Shown here in pieces: positions 35,411-47,121 of a stretch of 64,000 bases of DNA. Position numbers and translations under genes: made by a program. Numbering within the stretch: the stretch's first letter is position 1; the number at the start of each line of letters is the position of its first letter. The stretch is from Xenopus tropicalis (taxonomy: Eukaryota; Chordata; Amphibia; Anura; Pipidae), in the NCBI RefSeq assembly GCF_000004195.4, contig NC_030678.2, positions 30,170,201 through 30,234,200 on the forward strand, given 5' to 3'. Below the pieces are notes generated by a model that searched no databases, was not told the origin of the DNA, and worked only from the letters and a program-made list of their open reading frames with translations.

Positions 35411-38400
35411 CTGAAAATAAAAGAAAAAACTGGTTTAAATATTTAAAAAGAGAATTACAGACATGCATTTATTTTTTTAGGATATTAAAGGCTTAGTCTG
35501 GGTCTACAGCTCCTTCCTAGAGGATGGGTCAATGGCACTAAAACTCAGCCCACTTTATAATCCTGTCATTTATTATGGGCGGTAGCACATAATGATATTA
35601 CTGAGATATTGAAGGAAAACTAATATTTTAGAAAATCCATTTCAAAATTTAGATATCCAAGTCACAGAGCTGCTAAATAGCTAAAACAGCCCTGTGAGAG
35701 TTAATATACCTCTCCCCAAACTGAGCAATTACATCTATAATCTCAGTTTGGGCAGAACTCTGTTCTAAGCCAGAAATCTCATACAACCTTATGTCAGCAA
35801 GCAGCAAGCCAATGTCAGCAAGTAGTGTGCCTAGTGTTAAACTTCTTTCCTAGTCCCTGCCCTGTTATGTCACAGGAGCGTCAAACTTAGCGCCTTTTAT
35901 TTCGTAAGGGGGTTAGTCTTCATGATTAAGGTTGTCTACAAGGTAATATCTTTAAATAGATCCGTTACCCAAATCCTGTGGAAATTCTTGGCTATGGCTT
36001 TCATAAGCCTCCTCCTGGTGCTGAGCCTGGGCACCTCCACCACAGGGGGTTCTTCGATTTCCTCTCCATTGATTCTGATAAAAAAAATGTAAAAATCAGC
36101 AAGTGTTTTATTCTGTTTAAAAAGGTTTTATAATAGAAACATTATTAATCATCGCACAATTTACTTTTTGCCATTCAGCACAATATTACTCTTATACCTG
36201 CAACAAAACTGTGTCCACTGTGCAAAGGTGGGTAACTACTGAGCTGAATTTGCTATAAGTTACAAGCTCTGCTGTAGGGAAATTTTAAGACTCCAGTTAC
36301 AGGGTTGTGCTATTACTGCCTACTTCAGAATTCCGGCCACAAAGATGAAATCTTTATTGCAATACAGGTGGTTAGCAAAAAGCAGGACTAAGAAAATGTC
36401 ACATGTATAATACTTACTTAGCAGCTTCTTCCAGCTCCTTCTGCCTTGCCACGATGTTATTGTGCAAGGCTTCGAGCTTTGGTCCCAAAACCTGTGAGCA
36501 GGGGGAGAGAAAGGGAAAGAAAAATACAGTGTTACATAATGCATACATACTGTATGTGGTGTCAGTGCTTTCTGCATTACCTTGCAATGAACAGTTTTGG
36601 GGAAAGTGGTATACAGTATATGTCTGCACTATAATTTACCCTTTGAAAAATGTTGTTAGGTTAAGGGCCAAAAAGCACCCCAGGTACTTTATGGCCATTG
36701 GCTCTGATAACATTAAGTACCAGGTACTGTCTTATTATGCCATAATTATTAAACTTTCTGGATAATAGGTATCAGATAACAGAACCCATAGCAGTATGCA
36801 AAACTGGACTGGATTGGAGTTTTTTCCAAAATATGTAATTAGTAATTGGTTGCTATGGATTATGGCACTACCCTTATCTGCAATATTACCCTGTTTCTGC
36901 CACCTACATAAAAGTACACAATGCTCCTTTTTTAACACAAACAGTATTGCATAGTGTCCCCTATAGCCTGACCAACATGAGTGTGTCCTGCAGATTTTAG
37001 CAACAAATCACCCAGAAAAATTGACAGTGATCAAGGAACTTACTCTCCGAGCTTGCTGCGTCTTCTCATACTGGAAGAGAACGTGGTCCACCTCATGCTC
37101 CTCCTGTGACAGAAGAGAGTCCATGTTAAGTGCTGCACTGTACCAGTTTCATTTATGTGCCCCTGTGAGTAAAACGGCTAACAAGAGCCATGTAATATCC
37201 CTAATAATATAAATAATGGCAGTTATTGGGTATATGGTGAGTAATAATGATAATTATGCTAGCTACAGCTGATACAGTATATAATAACCTCACTAATGAT
37301 AATAACATATATAACAATAATAATAATAGCACTTACTTCAGACAAAGCCAGGAGTTTGTGGATGTGGTACAGTGTAATCTCCAGCTCTTCAAGTTGTTTC
37401 TGTAACATAAAGGAATGTGCCAATGTGAGAAAAGAATGTATGTTCCCCTTGAAATCAAACCTATAAGGCAAAATAAGTTCACACAGACCCATGTAGTTTA
37501 TAGATCCCGACTGATTTGCCAGAAGAAAAGGAAAGTTGCAGCAGTGATATTAAAAATGGCTAAAATGGAGCAGGAATATGACACAATGCCACTCTGAAAT
37601 TTCCATTCTGCTTCACTTGTTTGCGGATATTATCTATAGGGGGCCTTCTGCACTTTACTGCTATTCCAGGTTTACACAGCACAGAAGCCAAAACTCATGT
37701 ATTCTCCCCTCTTATTGGTTTCTGCCTACACATATTAGCTTTACATACAGTGACACATGGGTCTAGTTAACCGCATTATTATTTAAACTGGATAATGGGA
37801 ATAGTTTTAGTTGTATTCAGTGCAGCTCTGGGTGTACTTATCTAATATAATTTCTTAAGCCTTTTGCCATTTCATCATATGGACAAAGATGCACATTTAC
37901 AGGTGCCAGAGCTGGCAATCTAAAATGCTTTTCTCTATTCCTTACCCGATAGGCATCCATAACGATGAAGTGGGCCATGTTCCGCAGATGCTCCACATCG
38001 TTGTCAATGTAATATTGACTGATGAAGTCTTCCCTAAAAAGTAAAATCCCAATGGAGCATTAATGGCACTTCCTATCCACTATTCCACTGTATTTCTATT
38101 ATAAACATTTTACATTTGAATGGATACTATATGGGGCAAGCACACAATGTCCCACAAATCATTTGGGGGGTGGAGGGTAATATTATGTTTGGCTCCCTGT
38201 TTGAGTGTTGATTATTGTCTTTAACCAGGTTTGAATAATACAAATATAAATCATCTAAAAGAACAGATTTTTTTAAAAAAATATTTTTAAGTAGCTAAAG
38301 AAGGAATATTCAGTCAGAATGGGACAATTTTCTTGTTTTGAGCTACCCAAAGTTCTTTCAATCTGATGTAGGGAAGAAAAGATAATTGATCATAAAAGAT

Positions 38401-39346
38401 CATTTTCATGATACTTACATGTCGTCGGTGGCTTCTCGTTTCCAGATGTAGTGATGTTCTGCAAGGAAAATACATTGCCATTAAACAATAAGCAAAAAGA
38501 AAAAAAAGAAGAATCCCCTGCAGTGAATAAAGCCAGCCTATGTGGAGTACAGTAATCAGCAAAGAGGTTTTGTTTTACACTTGCGCCACCCAGCACCCAC
38601 CCATATAAAGCCAAACTCCCAATGCCTATAGCATTCAAGCCAGGGATTTTCTCTACAGGAAAATGCCCCAAAGACAACAAATCAGGAGTAGATAGCCGTT
38701 AGTATCACTTCCAGACATAATCCATCCCGCCATTTGCCTGAAAGTCCTGAACAGTACAGAGCTCATTGAATTGTGTGTCCCCACACACGTTTTAATGAGC
38801 TTTGTACTGTTCAGGACTTTCAGGCAAATGGCAGGATGTCTGGGTGTATATTTCATGGGTGTGGCTGGGTGCAATGGAGTGTGGCTAGAAGTTCAGCCAT
38901 AGTTTTTACCATAGTAGTCGAGAATGGCCTCGTCGAATGTTGTCTCCTTTATGTAGTCCTCCAGGACAGCGAATAGCACCTGTAAGTGAATGGAAAGAGC
39001 CTTAAGGACTCAATTCTAGACAAATATAAATGCTGCCAGGGGCAGAGACTGTACCTGTGGGTTAGTGTGTTTAGTATAGCATAAGGGTGTTACGGAAGGG
39101 GCTGAATCTGTGGCATAATAATATAAGGACATATCTGCAGGGAGGCAAGTGATAAGTGATATGGCAGCCCTTGTCTATATGTGTAACAGAAAAAGGATTC
39201 AATGTGTAAAATTAAACAAAGCAGAATGAGTGAGAAAGAGCAGTTTAGATGGGAGCAGAGTTCAACTTTCCCTTTATTTGGGATGGGAAAAGAAAGTGAT
39301 TCCTTACCTTAACCTCTGGCATTCTGCTGTCACTAAGTACAGCCAC
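35366..39346 (-). CDS. Multi-exon coiled-coil protein, family unknown (5' end not found)
   Basis: The only host gene I can support. Nine exons, in transcript order: 39308-39346, 38910-38979, 38419-38458, 37946-38033, 37337-37399, 37044-37103, 36418-36491, 35969-36074, 35366-35410. Each is bounded by AG and GT, mostly GTAAG-type donors, and phases join exactly over 194 codons to a TAA stop. The product is rich in charged residues. 'KQLEELEITLYHIHKLLALS' has heptad-like hydrophobic spacing, and the following segments to 'QKELEEAAK' continue a probable coiled coil. An acidic, proline-containing linker ('EEIEEPPVVEVPRL') precedes a basic amphipathic tail ('RRRLMKAIAKNFHRIW') that could bind calmodulin or a membrane; this is inference. 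No signal peptide or membrane segment is seen in the visible part. The first visible exon begins in phase 0, without a convincing start, so more exons lie upstream. I do not recognise the family. Confidence 0.85.
35969..36074 (-). CDS. Penultimate exon, acidic linker plus basic helix
   Basis: 106 nt between 'tttttttatcag' and the donor 'gtaacg'. It encodes 'INGEEIEEPPVVEVPRL' then 'STRRRLMKAIAKNFHRIW'. One base completes the split lysine codon from the upstream exon. The charge switches from strongly acidic to strongly basic within one exon. Confidence 0.85.
36418..36491 (-). CDS. Coding exon, coiled-coil segment
   Basis: 74 nt, acceptor 'ctcacag', donor 'gtaagt'. It encodes 'VLGPKLEALHNNIVARQKEL' followed by EEAA and a split lysine codon. 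Helical, with alternating hydrophobic and charged residues. Confidence 0.88.
37044..37103 (-). CDS. Coding exon, 20 codons
   Basis: 60 nt in phase 0, acceptor 'ttctgtcacag', donor 'gtaagt'. It encodes 'EEHEVDHVLFQYEKTQQARR', a charged helical segment. Confidence 0.88.
37337..37399 (-). CDS. Coding exon, leucine-rich heptads
   Basis: 63 nt in phase 0, acceptor 'atgttacag', donor 'gtaagt'. It encodes 'KQLEELEITLYHIHKLLALS' and E, with leucine or isoleucine at coiled-coil spacing. Confidence 0.88.
37946..38033 (-). CDS. Coding exon, 29 codons
   Basis: 88 nt, acceptor 'tttttag', donor 'gtaagg'. The first base completes a methionine codon split across the intron. It encodes 'EDFISQYYIDNDVEHLRNMA' then 'HFIVMDAYR'. 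Mixed aromatic and acidic content suggests a folded helical region before the coiled coil. Confidence 0.88.
38419..38458 (-). CDS. Coding exon, 40 nt
   Basis: Acceptor 'ttccttgcag', donor 'gtaagt'. It encodes 'HHYIWKREATDD' between two split codons, both of which resolve in frame with the neighbouring exons. This supports the model despite the exon's small size. Confidence 0.85.
38714..38842. mobile_element. Foldback MITE in an intron
   Basis: The arms 'gccatttgcctgaaagtcct' and 'aggactttcaggcaaatggc' are exact complements. Outer 'ccagacat' and 'atgtctgg' also match. It lies in the intron between the exons at 38419 and 38910, so it would form a hairpin in the pre-mRNA. Confidence 0.88.
38910..38979 (-). 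CDS. Coding exon, 23 codons
   Basis: 70 nt, acceptor 'tcacttacag', donor 'gtaaaa'. It encodes 'VLFAVLEDYIKETTFDEAIL' then DYY and the first base of a glutamate codon completed by the next exon. Confidence 0.87.
39308..39346 (-). CDS. Most upstream exon recognised
   Basis: 39 nt in phase 0, acceptor 'cgcttgcctttag', donor 'gtaagg'. It encodes 'VAVLSDSRMPEVK'. It contains a methionine, but the exon is flanked by a good acceptor, so translation probably starts in an upstream exon. I could not find that exon in the following sequence with confidence. Confidence 0.72.
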
Positions 39347-42300
39347 CTAAAGGCAAGCGATACAAAGAGGCATTATATTGGCAGCACAGACACAGGAAAT
39401 ACAACATGTTTGTATGGTTATAGCTTTCTATTCTCAGTCACATATCAGTATTAGACAGTACTATGCACAGACTTGCTTTGTAACAAATGGTTAAAGCCCC
39501 CATCAGAGCAGTAAGATTACCTCTTAAAAGAAGTGTGCCAGAAGGTGCTGTTGGAACCAGAAGTGCCAGATGGTAAATTCTTCTGGTTCAGATAGTGAGG
39601 GGTTCCTCACACTTGAGGGCCGGCACAAGGCCGGGGAACCCAAGGGAGACCCTCAGTAGATAGTGGCTTTCCCCAAGCTCAGATCAGAATGGAAAAGATT
39701 GAACTTAAGGGGAAGCCAAAAATCTCTCAGAAAACGCTTGTAAAAGCACTCGGTAGCACAGACCGCAATAGGTTCAGCAGGAACAGCACTATAGCAATCT
39801 GTAAATAGAGACAAAAGAATATAAAGGGTAAGTAAACTTCATAGACAGTGCATTTAGCACATAAATGTAGAGAATACTGAGTAGGGCAGAAACCTGGCTT
39901 AAATATGTGAAACAAGAATACTAAAAGATTTAATTTATTTGAGGGTCACAGGTTTTTAGACTTTAAAGTTAAAAGCTCCCCATGAGGTGCAGTTTAGACC
40001 CCCCCTTTATAACAGGGTTACAGATTATCTATATTCACTACATCAAACCTTTAGCCATAACATGTAAGAATATCCAGGACTTCATCACTAATCTCACTCT
40101 TACTGATTCTCAGCCTGGGCTTACATGAGATTAAATAGATATTGTCGCTAAATCTCTCTATCTTCAGTTTTGCCAACCCCCCTACTAAATGTTTTGAGTC
40201 CTGTCCTCTAAGAAGCTTTATATTTTATCTCCCACTGCAATACAAATAAGTAATGAAGCAAGCTTTGTTTCCATAGTGACAGTTGGAGGCAAAAAAATGG
40301 GAAAATACACTCTGGGCCTGGATTTATAAACATAGGTGCTAAATTGAACCATCACAGTTACCTATAGCAATCAATTAGAGCTTTGCTTTCATCTTATTGT
40401 ACTTTTGTTACCAAATGATTGCTTTTCCAACTGCCCTTGTGCCATTTAGCACCTATGCTTTTAATCAACCCTTTCAGCATCAGAAAAGGGGGCAAAGAAA
40501 CAGCCAAAAACCCAAAATCTAATTCATTTTAGGAGAAAATATGTGGGTAGTTGATGGCAGCGCTGCCCAACTGTCAAAGATCTGTGTCTCTCAGATGAGG
40601 CCAGCATTAAAGTCATCTCCAAAGCCCATTTTAGCAGAAAATTGCCCTAATGAACTAAAAGCCAGTTCCTGCTAGTCTCAGGGGTACAGCACTATCACTA
40701 TAGCCTCTCTTTTTTAAATAAAATAAGTGTTATTTGGCAAAAAATCTTTCTGAAGGGAAGATCACTTACCTCTCACTACAATGCTCACCAACTGAATAAC
40801 TGCCAAAGCCAGCACTGTGGCAGTTATTCAGTTGGTGACATCACAGACTGAAATGTACCCTGTTCATGAGTGAGGTTTATATGCCATTAGTTTGCTCTTA
40901 CATGTGCAGAACCAACACAGCTTATTGGGTACATGAAACGTTGGAACAATGCTTTGTATGTGTGACTGTTTGAGTCACTACATTTACTGTTCTGTTGGAA
41001 GGATCCATTAATTCATCAGCCATGGGTTATCTATCTGTTGCTGCTAAATCAAATGTAACCGGAGGTCCTTCCTTAGCCTGATTAAGTTATACTCACCCTC
41101 AGGAGTAGGAAGGGGTTTGGCCTCAGCTGGTGAAATATTATATACAAGTTATGTATGGGGGGGTCAGTTTCCTACTAGTAAGGGTGCCGGTGGGGGTAGG
41201 AACAGTGCAGCTCATTGATTATTCTGGCAATGACCAGGCTGTCTGATTGTTGGACCCTAAACTACTCAGTATAAACTATTGAATCTTAGGAAACAGGAAT
41301 CGTTTCTTCATCCAGAGAGTAACATAATATGTCATTCATTTTACAGAACTCCATAACACCTTCAGGCAAAGAAACTCCCCATTGGGCACTTACATATTTT
41401 GTTCGTTTTAATATATAAATAAATGAACTGTGTGGATCAGTGATTGCCCTGGGGGCACTGCCTTTGCTAGTATGTATTGTACTGTATGTGTATGCACACA
41501 GCATATATATATTTAGTGAATCCTGCCACCTCAGAGCAATCCTACTGTAGACAATGGCACATAAAAAGCACTATTATGTGCCTAATATAGGCTGTGGGGG
41601 ACACTGTCTGCATAATTCCAGAGTCAGATGGAGAGAGACCAGCAAGTATCCTCTGACGGACTGCTACAACAGCTAGTATTTGCTAGCTAGAAGCACCACA
41701 CAAACTAATTTTAATCTATAAAGATATATATATATACAGTATATATGTGTGTGTGTGTAAGTGAACAAAGCAGGAATGCGCCAGGTCTATCACTTTTGGA
41801 TAGGGATAAATAAACTTTTTTGCCTGGTACAGTTTTGTAGTAAAATTTGCATTTTTGGCCTTCATTTTGCTTTAGGTTGCCCAGTGTTGGACTGGGGTGT
41901 CTGGGGCCCACCGGGGCTAGGGTTGCACCTGTTCAATCTTTGAGCAGCCCAGCCGGCAAATCGCCACTAGGGCCTATGCCTGTATTACAGATTACAATAA
42001 ATTTGCTGGCAGATTTGTAAAGGTTGCAACCCTAGCTATAAATACCTCTCTAACCTAAACCTCTTCATGGTCAATCACTACTTTTAAGTAGAGGCCTGCC
42101 TCTTCCTACCCCATCTGCCCATTTCCCCACCCCATCTGCCCATTTCCCTGCCCAAAGTAATGTCACTGCCCAACCCCCAAACCCAATTCCAGTATTAAAC
42201 ATAAAGAAATGTGGAAGCCCTAACTGGGACTGTCAACTCAAGGGCTCCCACCCCAGACAGAAACCTTCCCCCCTGCTGTCAGTGAGCTGCAGACTTGGAA

Positions 42301-43926
42301 AAGGAGGGCAGAAGCTCCTGTGCCTGTGTGTTATTGCCCCTACATAACTTTCAATACTGTTTCTTTTCTCTCTAAAGTCTAAGTAGAGTCCAGTAGAGCT
42401 GCAGAGGGATTGGATGGGTGAAGCTTGAGTCTGCAGCTTGCTGACAGCTAGGGGGTCCTCCTAATCAAGTAAGTTCAACATAACCGGGCCCCTCTAGCAC
42501 CCAAAAACCAACTAATATATAAAGCCTCATCAAGCAACAATGCACTGTGTGGCTCCAGTACCCCAGCATATTTCTCCCTGCACCCTGCTTCTTCACAGCC
42601 TACATCAGCATTCCTACACTGAAATGAACAAGAGCTTTCCCTTTATTGGATGTGCAGCTGATCAGTACCTACTGCAAATCCAATTACTGAAGAGAGCTTC
42701 CTACTTAGATCTAGGCGGCAAAGAGTTGCAACAGTTTAGTCCAGTGCTGGGAGAATAGGACAGATTGGAGGATATTTTACCAAGTGATATGAGGAAGGAG
42801 AAGAAGAGACTGGCACATGGGGGAGAAGTGAGAAGAAGCAGAACACGGAAAAAGGAGGGATAGAGAGAGTGGCACATAGTAAGAGGGGCAGGAGAAAGGA
42901 ATGGCAGATACAAAGAGGGTAACTGGAGAAAAGGTATGCATATGTAATGGGGAAATGAGAGAATGGAACAGGGGAAGACTTTTGAAATGCTTTGAAAAAT
43001 GTATGGTACCTTAGCAAAAAGGTTGTAAAGGCATATCTGTAAATATGAAAATGGCACAGTGGAAATAGAGGAGCAAGTTTACAAAGACTGACAATGATGA
43101 AGAAAGAGCAGCAGAAGAGACAATGAGAAACTGAGAGATAGAAGAGAAAAATATCATGGGGATGGTGTCAAGATATAATAGTTTAAAGTTAAATCAAGTT
43201 TTAAAAAAGGTTTCATACATGAGCTGGAGGGGGGCACACTGTGCCTTGTTTGCCCATAGGAATGGCTGAAGGGCTACAAAGAATGGGATTAGTCAAGGAA
43301 ATGTTTGTGGTTTTTTTGTTTATAAAAGTTAAAGGGCACCTATCACACTGAAATTGAATTTCATGGTAATAGGTGCCTTTTAAGGTGTTTTTCAAATTGA
43401 TTCCTCTGAGTATAACATGCCCTATACAGCAGCCTTGCAGCAGATCGTGTATTCATTTGTGTCATAGCACCTTCAATTTGCATTTTGATTTTAGGTTGTT
43501 ACAACAATAATTATCGTTAAGGCTAAAATAAATATTAATGTGATCTCTGTAAAGATGATTTCCATCCCTCTTGTATACTCAGCTACACATACTTTATACC
43601 AGGGAAAGTATTGCCATTAGAATCTATTATTTCAGAACCTTCAAAACTAAAACGATATTATCCTTTCAAAAAGAGGTATCAAAATATGAGGCGGTGTACG
43701 GCAGCATCTGTTTGCTCTCAGTGTTTATTGTATTGTGCTCATATTAATGCTGTTTGTGAGATGGCTCCATCTATCACCCTGATGTTTGCTTGGACGGATG
43801 TTTTTCATAATTTCATTTAATGAATTAAATCATTTCCATACCGGTCCCAGGCAAATGGCAAGGCTTTTGGATGCATTTTTCTGAAAACAGCTGTAATTTT
43901 ATGCACATTAGCTAGACATGCAATTA
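39347..43926. other. Non-coding stretch upstream of the recognised exons
   Basis: The true first exons may be hidden here or beyond the window. 39520-39800 looks like an unassigned repeat, with 'gaggaacccctcac' and 'gccggcacaaggccggggaa' motifs on opposite strands. A perfect 21-bp hairpin lies at 40785-40838, AT dinucleotides at about 41723-41745 and a repeat fragment at 41884-41955. No exon reached my threshold. Confidence 0.45.
40785..40838. repeat. Perfect 21-bp inverted repeat
   Basis: The left arm 40785-40805 and right arm 40818-40838 are exact complements ('tcaccaactgaataactgcc' plus a), with a 12-nt loop. Outside the arms similarity stops, so it may be the core of a small MITE or an independent hairpin. 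Confidence 0.9.
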
Positions 43927-44130
43927 GGGGCAGATTTGTTAAAATTGAGCTTAATACATAAAAACTCACCAACGTTCTATTCATTCCTATGGGATCTTTA
44001 GAAGCGTATTTATCAAACGGCGTGAACTTTTACTTTCTCCCACTGATAAATACGCTTCTACAAATCCCAAAGGAATGAATAGAACATTGGTAAGTTTTTA
44101 ATGTATTAAGCTCTGAACTCTGACAAATCC
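43927..44130. mobile_element. Foldback MITE
   Basis: The arms are 'gcttaatacataaaaactca' against its near complement 'gtaagtttttaatgtattaa', with 'cattcctatgggat' against 'atcccaaaggaatg' and 'gaagcgtatttatca' against 'tgataaatacgcttc'. The outer ends are 'ggggcagatttgtta' and 'tgacaaatcc'. The central loop is near 44027. Confidence 0.85.
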
Positions 44131-44489
44131 TTGGAAATCTGACATTATTATAAATGTACTTTTATTTTCATAATACTATATCTACAGAAGATTAAATTCC
44201 TATAGATTATGAGGCCAGGCCTATGGCAGGGTTTTGTACATACTGAACAAGCGCTTACTCCAGGGGGCAAAAACTCCTTTCCAATTACAGAAAAGTTGAG
44301 TGTTCTAGTTCAACTACATTATCCAGGTTCACTGCACACCCCACTATTTATATCTAGAGCTCAAGTGCTTGATCATCATAAATAAGCCCTGCTATGTATA
44401 ATTGCATTTTCCTGCATCTGCTAGGTGTCTGTGTATTTCTGCTATGCGTAGTGTTTAGCCTGTTATCTGTTTCTGAAATGCAGATTAAT

Positions 44490-44663
44490 TAATTATATCT
44501 TAGTTGGGATCAAGTACAAGGTACTGTTTCATTGTTACAGAGAAAAAGGAAATCACTTTTAAAAATTTGGATTATTTTTTTATGGAGTCTATTGGACATG
44601 GCCTTTCTGTAATTTGGAGCTTTCTGGATAGCGGGTTTCCAGATAACAGAACCCATACCTGTA
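44490..44663. mobile_element. MITE, 'ccatacctgta' family, 3' portion
   Basis: Landmarks are 'aattatatcttagttgggat', 'tggagtctattggacatggc' and the end 'cagaacccatacctgtaa'. The left half is missing. Confidence 0.8.
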
Positions 44664-45270
44664 ATATAAAAAAAATCTCAAAATGCATCACAGATCACAA
44701 GCACAATAGAGTTGACATTATTTAACAATACAGTGGTAGTGTGTGGTGGTTATTTAGGCTGTATTCTACTATTAGTGCAGACATATTTGGCTCAAGTGCT
44801 CAATGACCCGTTTAGCTCATAACAAGGTTACGGATATATGAAAATATTGCTGATCAGCCATGGAGCCAAGAATATAAATGGCAGCACCACTGAACTTAGG
44901 TGTCTAGGCTTTCTGCGAATGTGACGTTCCTCCATGATCAAATGCAGCAACAACCCTTCAGCATATGAAACTCACTCTCATGTTTGCTGTTTTCCACTAG
45001 GTCTTCTGCCCTGACTTGGACTTAATGACATCTCGTTACAGGAAAGACTGAATATGCCTCCACTTTTCTTATAAAGAACTCATTTAGAGTTCATTTGCCC
45101 TGCGCCATGTCAGCAATTTTAGACTTCATTTGTGAAAAATGCTGTTTCAAGATGCAAATCGCTATGTTTTTTTCCCCACAAGTGGAAATTTTCAGTGCTC
45201 CAGTGCTTGTAGAGTCAAAAAGTTTATTAGGGAGCAGTTCACTTGCTCGATGTCGGTAGCAGCTATCAGG

Positions 45271-45420
45271 CCTGGACTGGGATTCAAAATAGGCCCTAGC
45301 ACTTCAAGTACACAGAGGCCAAACAGCCCCCACAGGCCCAATAAACAGTGACTGTCTATGGCATCTTACAGCAGCCCCTCTGGCATTTGGCAGAATCCAC
45401 AGATTGCCAGTCTGGGCCCA
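45271..45420. repeat. Interspersed repeat, fuller copy
   Basis: Begins 'caggcctggactgggattca' and ends 'ccagtctgggccca'. The interior is nearly identical to 33079-33190. The inverted 'cctggactggg' and 'cagtctgggcc' near the ends suggest a degenerate terminal inversion. Confidence 0.75.
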
Positions 45421-46109
45421 GCAGCTATTGACTTAATCTGCTATGGCGGTAGTCTCAGAGTCCAAGCATCCGTTCCAAACAATTGTGCCCTATTCCTCAG
45501 AGCAGACTGGCTGGTGAATGTTTCTATGTCTATGACTGAAATCAATAGTAAATATGATTTATGGAAGAATGTTAACATCTAGGGTAAATCGATGGTTGTC
45601 TAATTGACCTGAAGTTATAATGAATATGAAGGCTTTTTTTTTACTGGTCTAAAAAGATAATATTAAAGAAAGTCTTATCCTTTGATATCCTGCTCTGTAA
45701 TATCTGCTCCAAACGTGCAATAACTGTGAACTGAACTGTAACAACAAGAAACTAAGCTTCTAATTTCCCAAGTTCTTCTATGTCTCCAGTAACCCTCAGG
45801 CTCTCAATATGTTTTATATGCCTTGCAGCATATCTTTGTCTGGGTGAGATAGGAACTGTCATTCTGAAAAACGATTCAGCAGTCAGTCTTGGCAGGGGGA
45901 TAGATATACATTTGGAGAATCTGGTAAGATATACTAATTAAAGCTCGTCAGTCCTTCACTGTGACAGTTGAGGACCCTTGTATTCTCTGAATGTCAATCG
46001 GAGGGTGCAAATAAAGTCACACTTGACAAGTATTCAAGGTAAACATGAGTCCTTGTTCGTTGCTTATTCCTTAGTTCTGGCACCAGGAACTCATTGTCTT
46101 GCCATCAGA

Positions 46110-46250
46110 CTAAAGCTGGCCGTACACGTATGAAACCTACTTTGTATGGTTTTTTGGACCATGTTATTGTCCCAATAATGATCATACCAGGTTAGAAAAT
46201 TTGGGTTGAATAACAATAAAATCTGCACATGTATTGTGTATCGGCCCTGG
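46110..46250. repeat. 'agctggccatacacgt' repeat, copy 1
   Basis: Shares with 50876-51066 the ordered landmarks 'taaagctggccgtacacgta', 'caggttagaaaattt' and 'catgtattgtgtatc'. Common Xenopus-type interspersed element, non-coding. Confidence 0.75.
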
Positions 46251-46315
46251 CAATAGTCCTTGCAGGCTGCACTCTGTACATTGCACCAGATAAGAAATCC
46301 GGAGTAAGGCATAGA

Positions 46316-46620
46316 CACTTCACTGTCAAGTTTTAGTATGTTAAAGAATGTCTTATTCTTAGTAGCTTTTCAGTTGATCTTCATTTTGTATTCTTTATAG
46401 GTTCTGCCTCCTCTTCTGTTTTCTTTCTGTGAGGGATACAATTTTATTAATATTGCTACTTTTTCTTACTTGAGCTTAGCTGATGAAATGTCAAACTGAA
46501 GAGCTGCTGAACAAAAATGTAAATGATTAAAAAAAACACAAAAATAAACACCCATTGCTAATTGTCTTAGAATATCACTGTCCATATTATAGTAAAAGCT
46601 AAGTGAACTTCCCTTTAAAG
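46316..46620. mobile_element. MITE, 'gttgctaggg' family, degraded
   Basis: It retains 'gttttagtatgttaaagaat', 'cagttgatcttcattttgta' and 'gtgaacttccctttaaag' but has lost the central 'gttgctaggg' core, so it is a deleted copy. Confidence 0.65.
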
Positions 46621-46814
46621 CCTGCCAATGGCAGGAGGTGAGCAAAGGACTTCCAACACCTTTATACCTATGGTGCTCCATTTTTTGTGCCAGAATTATG
46701 TTTAACCTAGGGGGTGTCCCAGTAGATGCCAGATGGCACTCACCTCCTGACCCATCTAGATTCTTCTACCAGGAGCTATTATGGACCCCCACATGACCCC
46801 TGGTCCCTTTAGAG

Positions 46815-47121
46815 CAGGGTCCCCAACCTTTCTTACTCGTGAGCCACAGCCAAATGTAAAAAGCCTTGGGGAGCAACACAAGCATCATAAAAGTTAATGG
46901 AGGTGCCAAATAAGGGCTAAGATTGGCTATTAGGCAGCCTCTATGCACTCTATCAGCTTACAGGGGGCTTTATTTGGTAGGAAATCTTGTTTTTATTCAA
47001 CCAAAACTTGCCCCCAAGTCAGGAATTCAAAAATAACTACCTGACTTGAGGGCACTGAGAGCAACATCCAAGGGGTTGGTGAGCAACATGTTGCCCCCAA
47101 GCCACTGGTTGGGGATCACTG
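46815..47121. mobile_element. hAT MITE with exact 8-bp TSD
   Basis: It starts 'cagggtccccaacctttctt' and ends 'ggttggggatcactg'. The direct repeat 'ctttagag' is at 46807-46814 and 47122-47129. Longer than the copy at 16467 because it keeps the segment 'ccaaataagggctaagattg' that the other has lost. Confidence 0.93.

Larger units (their letters stand above)
44131..46315. other. Non-coding stretch with MITE fragments
   Basis: It contains the 3' part of a 'ccatacctgta' MITE (about 44490-44663), the repeat at 45271-45420 and one copy of an 'agctggccatacacgt' element (about 46110-46250). No exon supported. Confidence 0.5.

Noticed and set aside
35955..35968. Read-through of the exon ending at 35969 into a short tail ending in TAG
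   Set aside because: A good donor lies at the exon end and a good acceptor with an in-frame stop exists at 35410, so splicing is the better model. Read-through remains a minor alternative.
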